Assembly (NCBI GenBank): GCA_965240325.2
Contig: OZ251235.1
Location: 1,612,001 to 1,676,000 of the forward strand
Length of the DNA stretch: 64,000 nucleotides
Origin: Rebecca billardiae RCC1528
Lineage: Eukaryota; Haptophyta
Direction of reading: 5' to 3'
Positions within the stretch are counted from its first letter, which is position 1. Each line of letters opens with the position of its first letter. The translations under genes were made by a program, and so were the position numbers. Below, in pieces: positions 1 through 10,327 of this stretch. The notes under the pieces are model-generated. The model was not told the origin of the DNA. It did not search any database and was given only the letters and a program-made list of their open reading frames with translations.

Positions 1-610
1 GCGTCGGCGGGGGCGGCGGCGGCGGGCTCGGCGGCGGCGTCGGGGGCGGCGGCGGCGGCGGGCTCGGCGGCGGCGCCGGCGGGGGCGGCGGCGGCGGGCT
101 CGGCGGCGGCGCCGGCGGGGGCGGCGGCGGCGGGCTGGGCGGCGGCGTCGGTGGCGGCGGCGGCGGAGGGCTCGGCGGCGGCGTCGGCGGGGGCGGCGGA
201 GGTGGGCTCGGCGGCGGCGTCGGGGGCGGCGGCGGCGGCGGGCTCGGCGGCGGCACCGGCGGGGGCGGCGGCGGCGGGCTCGGCGGCGGCGTCGGCGGCG
301 GCGGCGGCGGCGGGCTGGGCGGCGGCGTCGGCGGCGGCGGCGGCGGCGGGCTGGGCGGCGGCGTCGGCGGCGGCGGCGGCGGCGGGCTCGGCGGCGGTGT
401 GGGCGGCGGCGGCGGCGGAGGGCTCGGCGGCGGCGTCGGCGGCGGCGGCGGCGGAGGGCTCGGCGGCGGCGTCGGCGGCGGCGGCGGCGGCGGGCTCGGC
501 GGCGGCGTCGGCGGCGGGGTTGGTGGCGGCGGCGGTGGAGGGCTCGGCGGCGGGTTCGGCGGCGGGGTTGGTGGCGGCGGCGGTGGGGGGCTCGGCGGCG
601 GGGTTGGCGA
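1..610. repeat. GC-rich minisatellite, 30-36 bp units
   Basis: Tandem array of GGC-rich units mostly 33 or 36 bp long, each a GTC or GCC variant followed by GGGCTC. All unit lengths are multiples of three, so the array keeps an open frame and encodes the proline-rich tract of the minus-strand gene. It runs off the left edge. Confidence 0.9.
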
Positions 611-623
611 TGGCGATGGCGAA

Positions 624-654
<31 letters not shown>

Positions 655-1390
655 GCGAGGGCGAAGGCGAGGGGTCGGGCGTGCTCGGAACGAAGGAGAA
701 GACCGGAGTGGAGAGCAGGGAGAGCGCGTTGTACTTGAGCTGCGTGGCCGTGCGAAGGGCGTCCCACGCGAGAGCCTCGGTCAGCATGCGCTCTCCGCGC
801 GCGTCCTCGCCGAGCGGAATCGCCGCGGGCGTGTCGTCGAACTCGAGCAGCGCGAGCGGCGAGGGCGTGTCGAGCGACTCGACCTTGTTGCGGCGAGACG
901 CCGCCGTCTGGACCTGTGCGTGGCTCGGCGAGTCCGATGAGACGAGGCCTCGCCCGGCGTGACCATCCTCAGCCCTGCAGCGAGCGCACGGACGCAGGCG
1001 CCCGCCGCGCGCGCCGAGTGCCGGCGTGCGGAGCGGTCAGAAGGCGCGCGGAAGCGCAACGAGCGCCGAGCGCAAAGCACATGCTGCTGGCGTGCCGGCG
1101 CGGGCGCGCGGCTGCTTCTCCACGGAATCGCGTCGCCCACATGCCGCCACGCAGATGCCACCCAGCCCGCGCCTGGCCGGCACCCTCAGCTCCGCTCACG
1201 CGCACGCTGCGCGCGACGCACGGGCGGGCAATCCGGCCGCGCGATCGCGCGCGCACCCGACGTCCACGCGGCGTGGGGACGAGGAGTCGGCTGACGACGC
1301 CCGGTTCACCGGGGAACCAGGCCACTCGGGGACGTGAGCGCCAGAGGCGCCAATCGCGGCGCTCAGCGCGGCGAGCGCGAGCCACAGCAT
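1..1390 (-). CDS. Secreted proline-rich (HRGP-like) protein, 3' end off window
   Basis: Partial two-exon gene, exons 1390..1257 and 974..1, running off the left edge. The ATG at 1390 opens an 18-residue signal peptide (MLWLALAALSAAIGASGA). Donor GG|GTGCGC at 1256 and acceptor CTGCAG at 975 are both phase 2 and join cleanly; the unspliced frame has a stop inside the 282 nt intron. Exon 2 begins with about 95 ordinary residues, then a Ser-Pro run, then PPSPPPPPPTPP-type repeats to the window edge. Such SP and PPSPP blocks are typical of hydroxyproline-rich cell-wall or matrix glycoproteins such as pherophorins and extensins. The protein is inferred to be exported and O-glycosylated. The repeat is open in all frames, so strand choice rests on the signal peptide, the splice match and the SP tract. 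Any C-terminal domain lies outside the window. Confidence 0.6.
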
Positions 1391-1986
1391 CGAGCCCGCG
1401 GCTCGTGCCAGGGGGGCGAGGCCCGCGGCTAACACTCAACGCACCCACCCGCGTCGCGGGCGGATGGCCCAGGCCCACCCGGAGGCATTATGAGGTCGCT
1501 AAACCGCCTGGACCAATGCTTATTGGGAATCGGGCAAGCTCGGGGCGCGTGGCCTTGGGCGCGCCGGTCCGGGCGCGCGGCGGGCGTACCCCGTTTATAG
1601 CCATCAATCAGCGCTTCCAACAGTGTGGGTATTTGCACTATTTTGGACATTATGGGGTTGTGTGAGCGCTGATGGTGGTGACCATCTTTTGTCGACCCAC
1701 AAAAGTGTCGCCAGTGCGTCTCTCCATTCTCCAATAATCAGAACCGTACCCATAGTTGAATTTTCTGTCACACAGTGTGACGAAAGGACTGTCCCAGCTG
1801 TCCGGTTAAGACCCGGACTGCCACTGCCGCGTGCAAGCACTGCGGCCGCAGGGCCCTCGCCCCATGGGAGAGGGGAGGTAGTCCGGGTCTTAACCGGACA
1901 GCTGTCCCAGCCGTCCCCATATGCTCACCGATAATTATTATGAATCATCACCGCCCCATCAGAAATCCAGAATCCCAGATTATTGA
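1391..1986. other. Intergenic, no gene seen
   Basis: Presumed promoter side of the minus-strand proline-rich gene, followed by lower-GC DNA. The only structure I can support is the inverted repeat at 1795-1904. Confidence 0.5.
1795..1904. repeat. Perfect 25 bp inverted repeat with 60 bp spacer
   Basis: Arms 1795-1819 and 1880-1904 are exact reverse complements (CAGCTGTCCGGTTAAGACCC and five more bases). The spacer is GC-rich. It could be a miniature element or a strong hairpin. Confidence 0.85.
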
Positions 1987-3500
1987 GTGGCAGATTCCCA
2001 GAATCCGTGGACCGCAATGTCCGCAACCGGCCTGGCTTGGGCCTGGGCAGGTACAGGTGCTACAGTATGGCCTATTTCTGAACGGTGCCGTTTGCTGGAC
2101 GAGCGCGTGGCCATGGTGAAGCGCACCGACGAGTCGCCCGCCAAGCGGCGCAAGACGCCAGCAGCGCGCATCGCCAACCCCCGGAACCAGGCGGAGTACG
2201 CCATCAACAAGTCCAACCACGACGAGAAGCAGCGGCAGCTGCGCACGGCGCTGAAGTGGTGCCGCGATGAGGCAGACGCGGGGCGTGCGAAGGGCGCGGT
2301 CAACCGCGCGATCAGCTCGGATCGGTGGCCCGCCTTCATCACGTCAACCTCAGCCCGCCGGACACGACGGGGCTGACGCAGCCGCTCGACCAGATCAACC
2401 AGGTGCTGCACTACTACTGCTCGGTGAGTGCCAAGAAGTGGGCGCGCTACCAGCAGTCGAAGCTGCTCGCGCAGCGCATGCGCGATGTGCGCGCCGATCT
2501 CGGCGACGATGAGATCAACCTCGAGGACGCAGTCGACGGCGACGGCGATGACGACGATGATGAGGGCGGCAGCGACGACGACGGCGACGGGGGCGACGAC
2601 TCGGACGAGGAGGGGCGGCGGCGCGCGGCGGGCGAGGGCGCGAAGAAGTCTCTCTCGAAGCGCGACTTCCTCCTTCTCCTGGGTACTCGTGGGAGGGCTT
2701 CTGTAAGAAGGAGAGCGTCATCGGCGCCTTCAAGCGCTGCGGCATCACCGCGAGCGGCGTCGACATCGGCTTGATGCAGCAGGACAAGTTCGCGGCCGCC
2801 GATCTGCTGCTCAACCCCGAGCGCGTGTTCGAGGCTGCTCCCGCGGCCGCGGAGGGCGCCAGCCACCGCGGTGCGGTGCGCCGCGCGATCGACTACTACG
2901 GCGCCGGTGGCATCCCGGCCGAGTACACGCTCGTGTCCTCCACCCACCGTGCCGGCTCGACGCTCGACCTGCAGCACCGTCTCTCCGAGCAGCAGAAGGT
3001 GATCGAGAGCCTCCGTCCGTGCTCAGATCGAATGGCGGAGGCGCTGTAGCCGTTCGACGTCGTGGGCAAGAAGGTCGAGGGCGGCCGGAAGCGCGCAAAC
3101 AAGGAGAAGTTCGGCTCGGCCGAGCTGGGGTGCTTCCTCGAGGGCTAGGAGGCAGCCGATGAGGCGGCTGTGACGGCGGCCGCCGATGCTGAGGCAAAGC
3201 GCGCTGCGAAGGCGGCACGGCGCGCCGAGACCGAGGCCGCGGCAGCTGCGAAGGTCGACCAGCGCGATGCGCTCGAGCGCGCCTTCAAGGCCTGCGAGAG
3301 GGGGCGCGCCAACTCGGCTGAGCCATGCGCGTGCGGCGCAGATTCGGCCGCGACGTGCACGTGCCGGACGCATCACTTCTGCCCGCATTGCGGCAGGCGC
3401 GTGCAGAAGACGGCATGCAAGAAGCAGAAGTGCCAGCCGCATCTCGTGGGTGCGCCTGAGGCAGTGTGGCTGTCATCGCCACGGCGACATGAGTCATGAC
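1987..3500 (+). pseudogene. Relic of a DDE_1 (pogo/Tigger-type) transposase
   Basis: Three overlapping reading frames carry successive pieces of one protein: 1987-2376, about 2325-2680 and 2680-3500. The second contains LSPPDTTGLTQPLDQ, which matches the LPPNTTxxLQPLDxG signature near the end of the DDE_1 endonuclease domain, then an acidic Asp/Glu tract. The third contains a FCKKESVIGAFKRCGI segment, like the helical region after the catalytic domain in pogo-type transposases, and ends in a Cys/His-rich stretch (3330-3440). Two frameshifts (about 2340 and 2680) and two in-frame TAG codons (3047 and 3147) separate the pieces, so it is dead. Transposase identity rests on the one motif plus the order of segments. 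Confidence 0.55.
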
Positions 3501-4383
3501 GATCACGATGGATGACGCTTAGACCCTATATATAGCATTAGCAGTAGGTTTATATCACGGGGTAGGGGGTCCATGACAGCAGCCCACTGATTTGTGATTT
3601 TCGACAACTATGCGATTTAGGTGTCTGACGAGCGAGGCGCTTGCGAAGGCACCCACAAATATGTCCCGGAACCCAGCCCAGCCGTCAGAAGCACGCAAAA
3701 CCGACTCCGCGTGCCGTCACGCGGTCGTGCGCGCGCGCCAGCTGCGCCACTGTGTCACATACAGATTCAGCCAAACGTCAACGACTTGTTATGGCAGCTA
3801 AATGACGGTATATCGTCGAACATACTTATTCATAACCGTTGCAACCCGCCCAAATAAAATTACGGTGGAATTGCTGATTTTTAGAAGGCACGATGAGTGC
3901 GCGTAGAGGGCGAGGAAAAACTACGACTCCAAGATCGAGCATGTTACCCATTTAATTAGAGACACGTACCCGTATATATGCGCATGCCTACCCGTTTATT
4001 ATATAACGCGGGTGCGTTTTAAATATATATTCAGGGTGCTGTCAATATGGGGGTACCTTGTTCACTATTCGTGCCGGGTCATCCGAATAGGCCGCGCCGC
4101 CGCGCGGAGACCGCGGGCTCATGCCACTCGAACCGTGCCGCAGCAGGCCCGGACGGACCTGATGCGGGCGGCGGGCTGCGTGCCGAAGCACACTACCAAG
4201 CCCACCTCTGAGCATGCCACCATCCCCATAGTCGTGAGAGAGTCCTCCGCCATCGAGGCTTGCGTGCGCAGACTAGCAGTCGCCGCCGCCGAGCTTGCCG
4301 CGGTCCGTTCGGCGACTTCCGTGCCCGTGCTCTGTGTCACCGGCGTCGTCGCCGTTCGTCGTACCCTAGCCCACGCGAGGGCG
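3501..4383. other. Intergenic, no gene seen
   Basis: Lower-GC, AT-rich sequence (for example 3770-4060) without a coding pattern I trust. It may include the 3' flank of the transposase relic; no clear terminal repeats were found. Confidence 0.4.
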
Positions 4384-5711
4384 TCACCGGTCCACCAGTA
4401 CTGCGGCGGACTGCGCGCGCTTCGCCGCGCGCTCGCCCTCGAGCTCCGGCGCTCTCCTCTCGCGCTCGAACTCGGCGCAGTCGGCAGCCATGGCAGCCCG
4501 CTCGGCCGCAGCTCGATCTGTGCCCCCGCGCGCGCTGCGCTCGGTTGCGTTGGCGCGCAAGCTGGCGCGCGCAGCGTCGGCGACGGCGCGCGCGATCGCC
4601 TTGCGCGACGAGTTCAGCTCCACCTGCTGCTCCGTCAGGCGCACCTGCTGCTCCAAGATGATCGCGTGCTCAGCAGGAGTCACGCGCTGCTCGTGCAGCT
4701 GCACCTGCACGCGGCCTGCTGCGGACGCGCGCGGCGCGCTGGCGTCGGGGGGCGAGTAGAGGTCGCGGAAGGGGCAGCTGTCGTCGCCGGCGCCCAGCGA
4801 CGTGTCGTCGACATCCAGCTCCGCCTTCCTCTCCGCCGCCGACGCGCCCTGCTTCCGGCTCAGGATGCGCTCCATGTCCTCGTGCTTGCCCTTCCACCAC
4901 CTGTGCACGGTCATCAGCCAGATGCCGATCACCTCGAGCCGCGGCGAGTCGTGGCGCAACGAGATGCCGAGCGCATCCACGCAGACGAGCGTGAGCGCCT
5001 TGGGCTTCTTCGTCCGACCGTCGCGCGCGGTCTGGGCGCACGCAGGGGTGAACACTCTGACCAACGGCTTGTGCTTCTTCAAGTTCTCAAGCATGAGCTC
5101 CACGAGACCACGAGCGTGCGGAGGAGGTCGAGGAGCATGAAGTCGAGCACCGATGCGTACCGCGGGCGAGTGCCGGTCACGCGCCAGCTGGTCGAAGGCT
5201 GTAGCACGTGGATGGCGCGCGCCGCCACCGCCGTCTCCTCGAGCTGCTGCGCGCTGACGTTGACGTCAGGCCGTAGCTCGGGCCTGCACGGTTGCTCACA
5301 GTCGAGGCCGTCCGCGGAGGAGGCGAGCCCCTCGGCGGTGCCGGCAGGGACCTCGGGCGGGTCGCACACACCCATGGGCACGCGTGCATCATCATCTGCC
5401 GCGCCCTGGACCTCGTCATGCCCGGCACATCGGTCCGCAAGTTGGTCGGCGGCAGCTGGCCCTTGCGGCAGAGGCGTCGCGGGCACGTCCGAGGGCGAGA
5501 TGGCAGCGACGGGTGGGGAAGGAGACAGTGTCCAGTCGTTGTCGATGCCCATCCCACCATATTGCGCATGTTCGTCTCCGTATTGCTCTCCTGCACGTGC
5601 TCCCAGGACGCGCTCCTTGGTCGCGAGCAGCACACGTCGAGCACGCAGATTCAAATGATGAAGCACGAGCGTCGTTTGGCCAGCGACTCCCAGCGAGAGC
5701 CCGGTCCACAC
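4384..5711 (-). pseudogene. Unknown gene broken by an 8 bp tandem duplication
   Basis: The upstream frame (5711 to about 5100; first ATG at 5552) and the downstream frame (about 5100 to 4384) both look coding and join if one copy of an 8 bp direct repeat at 5100-5107/5108-5115 is ignored. The two copies differ only in the last base, and 8 bp shifts the frame by two. The joined region would read about 390-440 residues: an acidic Pro/Ala-rich N-terminal part, a hydrophobic helical middle (LLDLLRTL then ELMLENLKKH), a segment with IWLMTVHRWWKGKHEDMERI, and a long charged Arg/Glu/Ala-rich helix at the end. I do not recognise the family. Either a young pseudogene or a sequencing error. Confidence 0.45.
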
Positions 5712-6381
5712 GAACCGTGGCTACGTGTCCGTGTCAACCGAGTCGCTCGGCGAGGCGCCTGCGCCGATGTGGGCGCGCCCAATGGCGAGCGGACGGCCGT
5801 CGACGAGGGCCATCAGCCTTGCCGACCCCGTTCAGAGCTCCGCTCCCGCGCCGGGCCGAGCCGAGCGCGGATTTGGAATCTGCCGATCGCGAAAACACGC
5901 CGAACAAGTTCTGAAAAGGAAAAGAAAAGAAATCAAAACTCGATTTAATCAGATGGACCCCCTACACGGGGGTAGCTGTCGTCCGCTCGACCGCTGGGAC
6001 CACCAGTGACTGACTCAGTCCAGTGCCCACGCGCGTTCCGCGCGCGCGGGTCAGATACAGAAGTTCAGACCGTTGACAGTCAGACACAGCTGTCATAGTG
6101 ACAGTCTGTCCGAAGAAGGCTGGAAGCGCCAGCTCACAGCAGTCCTGCAGTCACAGCTGGGCGCGGCCGGCGCCGCGCGTGACCGCTACGGCGACGCTGT
6201 CTCCGACTCCGTGATGCGTCATCCGCCTTTATTGCCTTAGAGGATCCGATCCGATCGATCACGTAGCAGACGTCAGACCGGTTGACAGCTTGTGTTAGTG
6301 TCACAGACAGTTAGTGTTACTCGCCCTCGGACAATACTGCATGACTGTCGGTTCCGAGTGATCCGCGATTGTGGTTTGTGA
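5712..6381. other. Intergenic, no gene seen
   Basis: Contains short repeated tracts of the type ACAGTCAGAC/TGACAGTCTG around 6060-6110 and 6290-6320. No coding pattern. Confidence 0.4.
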
Positions 6382-7698
6382 TCACACAAACTGCGACATG
6401 AGAGTATTCACCTGTGAATCGCGCGTCACAAGGGCGGGGCGGGCGCCACGCGGTGAGGAGTGAACCCGTGAGCGCGAGCGCCTGAGCCCAAACCGGGCGG
6501 TGCCCGTGGTGGCGCACCTGTAGCTGCAGCTCTCGCAGCTTCTCGATGCCGACCTGCTTCTGCTCGTCCGGGAGCGTCATCAGGGAAGTGGCGTCGAGGG
6601 TGAGGCCCTCCTCGATCTCGAGCTCGATCGTCGCCTGGGGGCGATGGCGCTTGACGGTCGCGCGTGCAGCGGTGAGCGCACCGATCGGCGAGCCGTTCGC
6701 CGAGTAGGCGAGCTCGCCCACCTGGGGCAGCCGCGGCGTCTTCATCGATGAGCCGGGCATCACTCCAGCAGCCCCAAAGGCTGCCGGCGTCGAAAAGTTG
6801 GGCAACTGCGCCAACGGTGCGCCAGCGCCGGCCGCCGACGGCGTCGACTTGACGGCTGATCGCGTCGCGCGTGTCGCGCGTGTGGCTTGCGCTGAAGGCG
6901 TGCCGGACGCGCCCTGCGCAGCGCGCACGCCGCGCGCGGCCGTGCAGCACCGTTTGAGCTTGCAGAGCGAGCGCGCGCACCGGCGCGCGGACGAGAAGCG
7001 CGCGCGAAGCGTGCGCACCTTCGCGGTGGACGGCGCCTTGTGCGCACTCCGCAGCACTCGCGCCTTCTTTGCGGACGCCTTTCGCGTCGAGTCATTCCAG
7101 GTGTTGAACTTGTTGGAGCCGCTCGCCTCCTGCGCAGCTGCCCGGGCGGCCGCACTCCTGCACAGCGCACGCAGCACATCCGGCGCGCGCTCTTGAGCGC
7201 GGCGGCGTGCAAGGGGCTCGCGCGACGGGCGCAGCGAGAACGCACCGGGACATCGTATTGTACCGCTGCGCGCTGAGCGCCTGCGCCGCGTCCTCCTCCT
7301 GCGCGAGATCCTGGACCACGCGCTGCAGCTGCTCGTCGTACACTTGCTGCAGATCGCCTGCGTACTTCTCGCAGAACTCGCCCATGGACAGCGTGCGGAT
7401 CTTCTTGGGCAGTTTCATCAGCTGCACGTGGAACGCATTCTCCAGCGACACCGCAAGGCCCTCGGCGAGCGAGCGCAGCTGCTCCACCTTTCCTTGCACT
7501 GCTCGAGCGCGCGCCCGCGCACGCGTGTGAGTCCATGCAGCCCTGACAGGCGCGCGCGCGCGCGTGCGGCGAGATCGCACCTTCGAGGTCAAACTCGGCG
7601 AGCATGGTGTCCGCTCCCTCGGCGGGAGCCAGAGCGCCCGCAGCCTCCACTCCGGCCCCCAGCCCAAACGCCTGCGTGGCGTCCATGGCGCGCTCCAT
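6382..7698 (-). CDS. Borealin (chromosomal passenger complex subunit)
   Basis: Four exons: 7698..7581, 7498..7246, 7157..6518 and 6411..6382, giving 346 residues (human Borealin has 280). Introns are 82, 88 and 106 nt with donors GTGCGA, GTGCGT and GTGCGC, all phase-consistent. The N-terminal part has the helical INCENP/Survivin-binding pattern, FDLEVQGKVEQLRSL then VQLMKLPKKIRTLSM, which parallels the LRLPKALREM stretch of animal Borealin. The basic Ala/Arg/Ser-rich middle is poorly conserved. The C-terminal part has SMKTPRLPQVGE then YSANGSPIG, matching the KTP...NGSP block before the Borealin dimerisation domain. The last exon encodes only nine residues and a stop, completing the C-terminal helix. 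Known role: anchors Aurora B, INCENP and Survivin to chromatin and the spindle midzone. An extra in-frame intron near 7015-6905 is possible. A second ATG lies at 7686. Confidence 0.78.
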
Positions 7699-8161
7699 CG
7701 TGTTCGCGTTTTGAATGACGGCCTTCGCGCCGTTCCGGCAAGCTGGACAGCTGCTGGGGGGGCCCGACCAAAGAAAGCCCCGGAGTGGCTCCGGATTCCG
7801 GAAGTCCGGCAAATCTCCGCCAAGGCGCCAACTTCCGCCGATTTTCAGCCGGGTAATCAAGAGTACGGTACGACCAAAGAAGGAATGACGACCTACTACT
7901 GGATGCCGATTGTTAATACTGTACCGTACAGTAAGTACTAGTGAAAGTTGGTCGTCCCAAGGGAGGTCCCTTGGTCGTCCCGTGCTCTCTGACGAAGTGA
8001 CGAGACTCTGACAATGACAACACCGACGACAGGCCAAGCCGAAGGGGGTCAAGATGCAGGCGGAGCGGGTGCCCCTGACGCCGCCCCTCGGCGGCGTGCG
8101 TCGGTCGATCCGGCACGGCGGCACGTGCGCGCCCTCGAGAAATCACCTCGTGACCGCATCG

Positions 8162-8644
8162 ATGTTCACACTGCTGCTCCTGGTGGCCACCGTATCGCTC
8201 GCGGCGACATTGCCACCTGGACGAAGTGCGGGGCACAGCATGGACGCGTGCCTGGGATCGCCATCGCGTGTGCACGCGCGATGCAAGCTCACCGTGCACT
8301 TCCGCGACTCATGCAAGGTGGTGGAGCCCTTCATGCAAGCGCGTCTGGACGCTTCGCACGACTGCAAAAGCAATCCGGGCACCTACAGAGGCTCACTGCA
8401 GGATGGCACACGCACCACGGGTGATGGGAAGTACACCGACAGGTTCCGCGCGATTTTCACCCCAGTTGCCGGCGGTGGATGTGCCATGACTGCGTGCTCG
8501 GAGTCGCAGGTCACATCTGTGATCGACTACTCGACCAACTTCTGCAATCTCTACAACCTGTACGGCAACAGCAGCTCTCCCCTCGCATTCACTGAGTCGT
8601 ACGATGCGTGCATGCAGCACGACGTGAACAAGTGCTGCCGCTAG
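8162..8644 (+). CDS. Small secreted cysteine-rich protein
   Basis: Intronless, 160 residues. The ATG at 8162 is chosen because it begins a good signal peptide (MFTLLLLVATVSLAATLPPG); an in-frame ATG at 8054 would put 36 hydrophilic residues before it. The mature part has ten cysteines, including a CAMTAC pair and a terminal CC, and few charged clusters, as expected for a disulfide-stabilised extracellular protein. No catalytic motif is visible and I do not recognise the family. It ends at a TAG just before an imperfect inverted repeat (CTAGCTAATC/TTAGCTAG) at 8645-8665. Upstream (7860-8010) there is low-GC sequence with a short direct repeat of GGTCGTCCC around an AAGGGAGGTCCCTT palindrome. 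Confidence 0.65.
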   Translation: MFTLLLLVATVSLAATLPPGRSAGHSMDACLGSPSRVHARCKLTVHFRDSCKVVEPFMQARLDASHDCKSNPGTYRGSLQDGTRTTGDGKYTDRFRAIFTPVAGGGCAMTACSESQVTSVIDYSTNFCNLYNLYGNSSSPLAFTESYDACMQHDVNKCCR

Positions 8645-8810
8645 ACTAGCTAATCTTAGCTAGTCTGAGTCTCGGCGGGTGGGTCGTCGTCGGGCGCCGC
8701 GGGTCGGCGGCCCCGGGTGAGTCATTCATGTGATGCGGTAGCGGTGCCGCACGTGGCCATTCCCGACTGCTGCTGGTCGGCCGTCGGGCGGCGTCGGACT
8801 CGCAGTGCCC

Positions 8811-9131
8811 GCGGATAATTTAGTCACTAAGTCAGTGTCTAGTGTCTAGTCATAGTGGATTAGTGCGGCCGCGGTTCGCGATCGCGGCGCGGCCAGGCCG
8901 CATCACCGGGACCGGGCGCGCGCCGTTACTGTCTACCGCGAGACCGAGGCGCGCGTCAGTCAGCCAGTCGGCCAGACCGGGCCAGTTCGTTAGTCTGTTT
9001 CGGAAACGGACGGAGTTCTCGGCCCGTACTCCGTACGTAGCTGAGCCTGAGAGTCTGATCAGAAGCCTGATTTTTGTTATATATATAGAGAGAGAGAGCA
9101 GAATTCCAGAAACGAGCGCCGTAAGACGGTA
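8811..9131. repeat. Dispersed repeat A, copy 1
   Basis: About 320 bp, starting GCGGATAATTTAGTCACTAA and ending ACGAGCGCCGTAA. It is about 90% identical by eye to 11987-12312, with small indels. No ORF and no obvious terminal inverted repeats. Confidence 0.85.
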
Positions 9132-10162
9132 AGGGGTGAAAATCCCATTTTCTGGCCTATCCGGGCGGAAAATCCGGCTGCTCAGATCTGACCGGACCGG
9201 GACCCGGACAGCACAGTATCTAGGGACCAGACACTTTTACATCTTCGTTCTCTTCGGATTGTTGTGTGACGTTGAATTCGGATCCTTAAATGTTTCGGAC
9301 GCGGAAAGGCTCGGGCGCTGAAAGCGCCCGAGCCCACCCTTGAGGTCCGGAGGCGCACACCGTACCCGCTTGCCGTGGCTTGGTTTGAAAGTTTCACGGC
9401 CGACCCCGCGTTCTCCCGCATACAATCGCATCAAACATGAGACGGCTTAGAATAGACAATAGTGAGTGTGCATCTCCCACAATCTCGGGAATCTAGAACG
9501 GCGCGGGGGTATCTCAGCGTACTGCAAGGTATCGTCGGACGCTGAAACATTCGGGCGCTCAAATGGTCAGCCATGTGTTTCGGCGACGACGAATCGCGCC
9601 GCGATTTAGGCTAGAATTCCCTGCAGTTCAGACTACCGAATGTGCTTTCTGATTGGTTGGAGGGTAGCTGAGTCGCCCGCCCGAATCTTGCAGTCGAATG
9701 TGCTTTCTGATTGGTTGGAGGGTAGCTTCGCCCGCCCGAATCTTGTAGTTATGTTTGTCTGTGTGAGCTGCGTGGCCACAACAAGGCCGACTCGCGTCGC
9801 GGTAAAAGTTGAAGTTCGGTGTCGCTCGGCGCTCAGCCAACGTGCTCCGCTCCGCACGCCACGGTCTTCGCCCCTGCGTCCGCGTCCCGGTGCCGCAGGC
9901 GGCCAACGGTCCGACGTGATGCCCACCGTGAGTGGATCACGACGCGTCTGAAACTGCACCTCTCACTACACCTTGACCTGTTCATCACTCGGTCACGACC
10001 GTGCACCGTGCGCGTCGGCTGGCGGCCCCGCGGCAGCAGTGAGCTCGCACACCGGGCGCTCAACGTCACCTCAAGTACATGGGCATCTCGTGTGTTCTCG
10101 ATTTTCCGTGTAGGCTTGACCCCCAGGGCGTCGCTCTCCCCAAGCGGCGTGTTTGGATCGGC
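9132..10162. other. Intergenic, no confident gene
   Basis: Mixed-composition DNA without a coding pattern I trust. It includes the tandem duplication at 9637-9749. Confidence 0.4.
9637..9749. repeat. Tandem duplication of a 55-58 bp unit
   Basis: Copies 9637-9694 and 9695-9749 share CGAATGTGCTTTCTGATTGG and the following GTAGCT...CGCCCGCCCGAATCTTG. They differ by a 3 bp indel. Confidence 0.9.
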
Positions 10163-10269
10163 AAACCTTTTGCCATGGTTCTGGAGCCTTTCCGGACCGC
10201 CATGCCGAATCCGCCATCGTGCGGCCGGTTTGGCGGTCCGGAAAGGTTTCAGAACCAGGCAAAAGGTTT
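10163..10269. repeat. Hairpin with about 40 bp arms
   Basis: Arms 10163-10202 and 10231-10269 are near-perfect reverse complements (AAACCTTTTGCC...TTTCCGGACCGCCA), separated by 28 bp. The size and form resemble a miniature inverted-repeat element. Confidence 0.8.
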
Positions 10270-10327
10270 GTTTGGGCAAGGGCGGTAGTTTGGGGATACG
10301 ACTGCTGAGCATGGGGCGGCGCCCCAT

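Noticed and set aside
4012-5658. Plus-strand open frame of 548 codons
   Set aside because: Composition is Arg/Ala/Leu-rich shadow. The opposite strand carries the natural-looking protein, which is explained by one 8 bp duplication.
8054-8161. Upstream ATG for the small secreted protein
   Set aside because: It would bury the signal peptide behind 36 hydrophilic residues.
9637-9749. Short tandem units considered as a CRISPR-like array
   Set aside because: Only two adjacent copies with no unique spacers, in a eukaryotic context.
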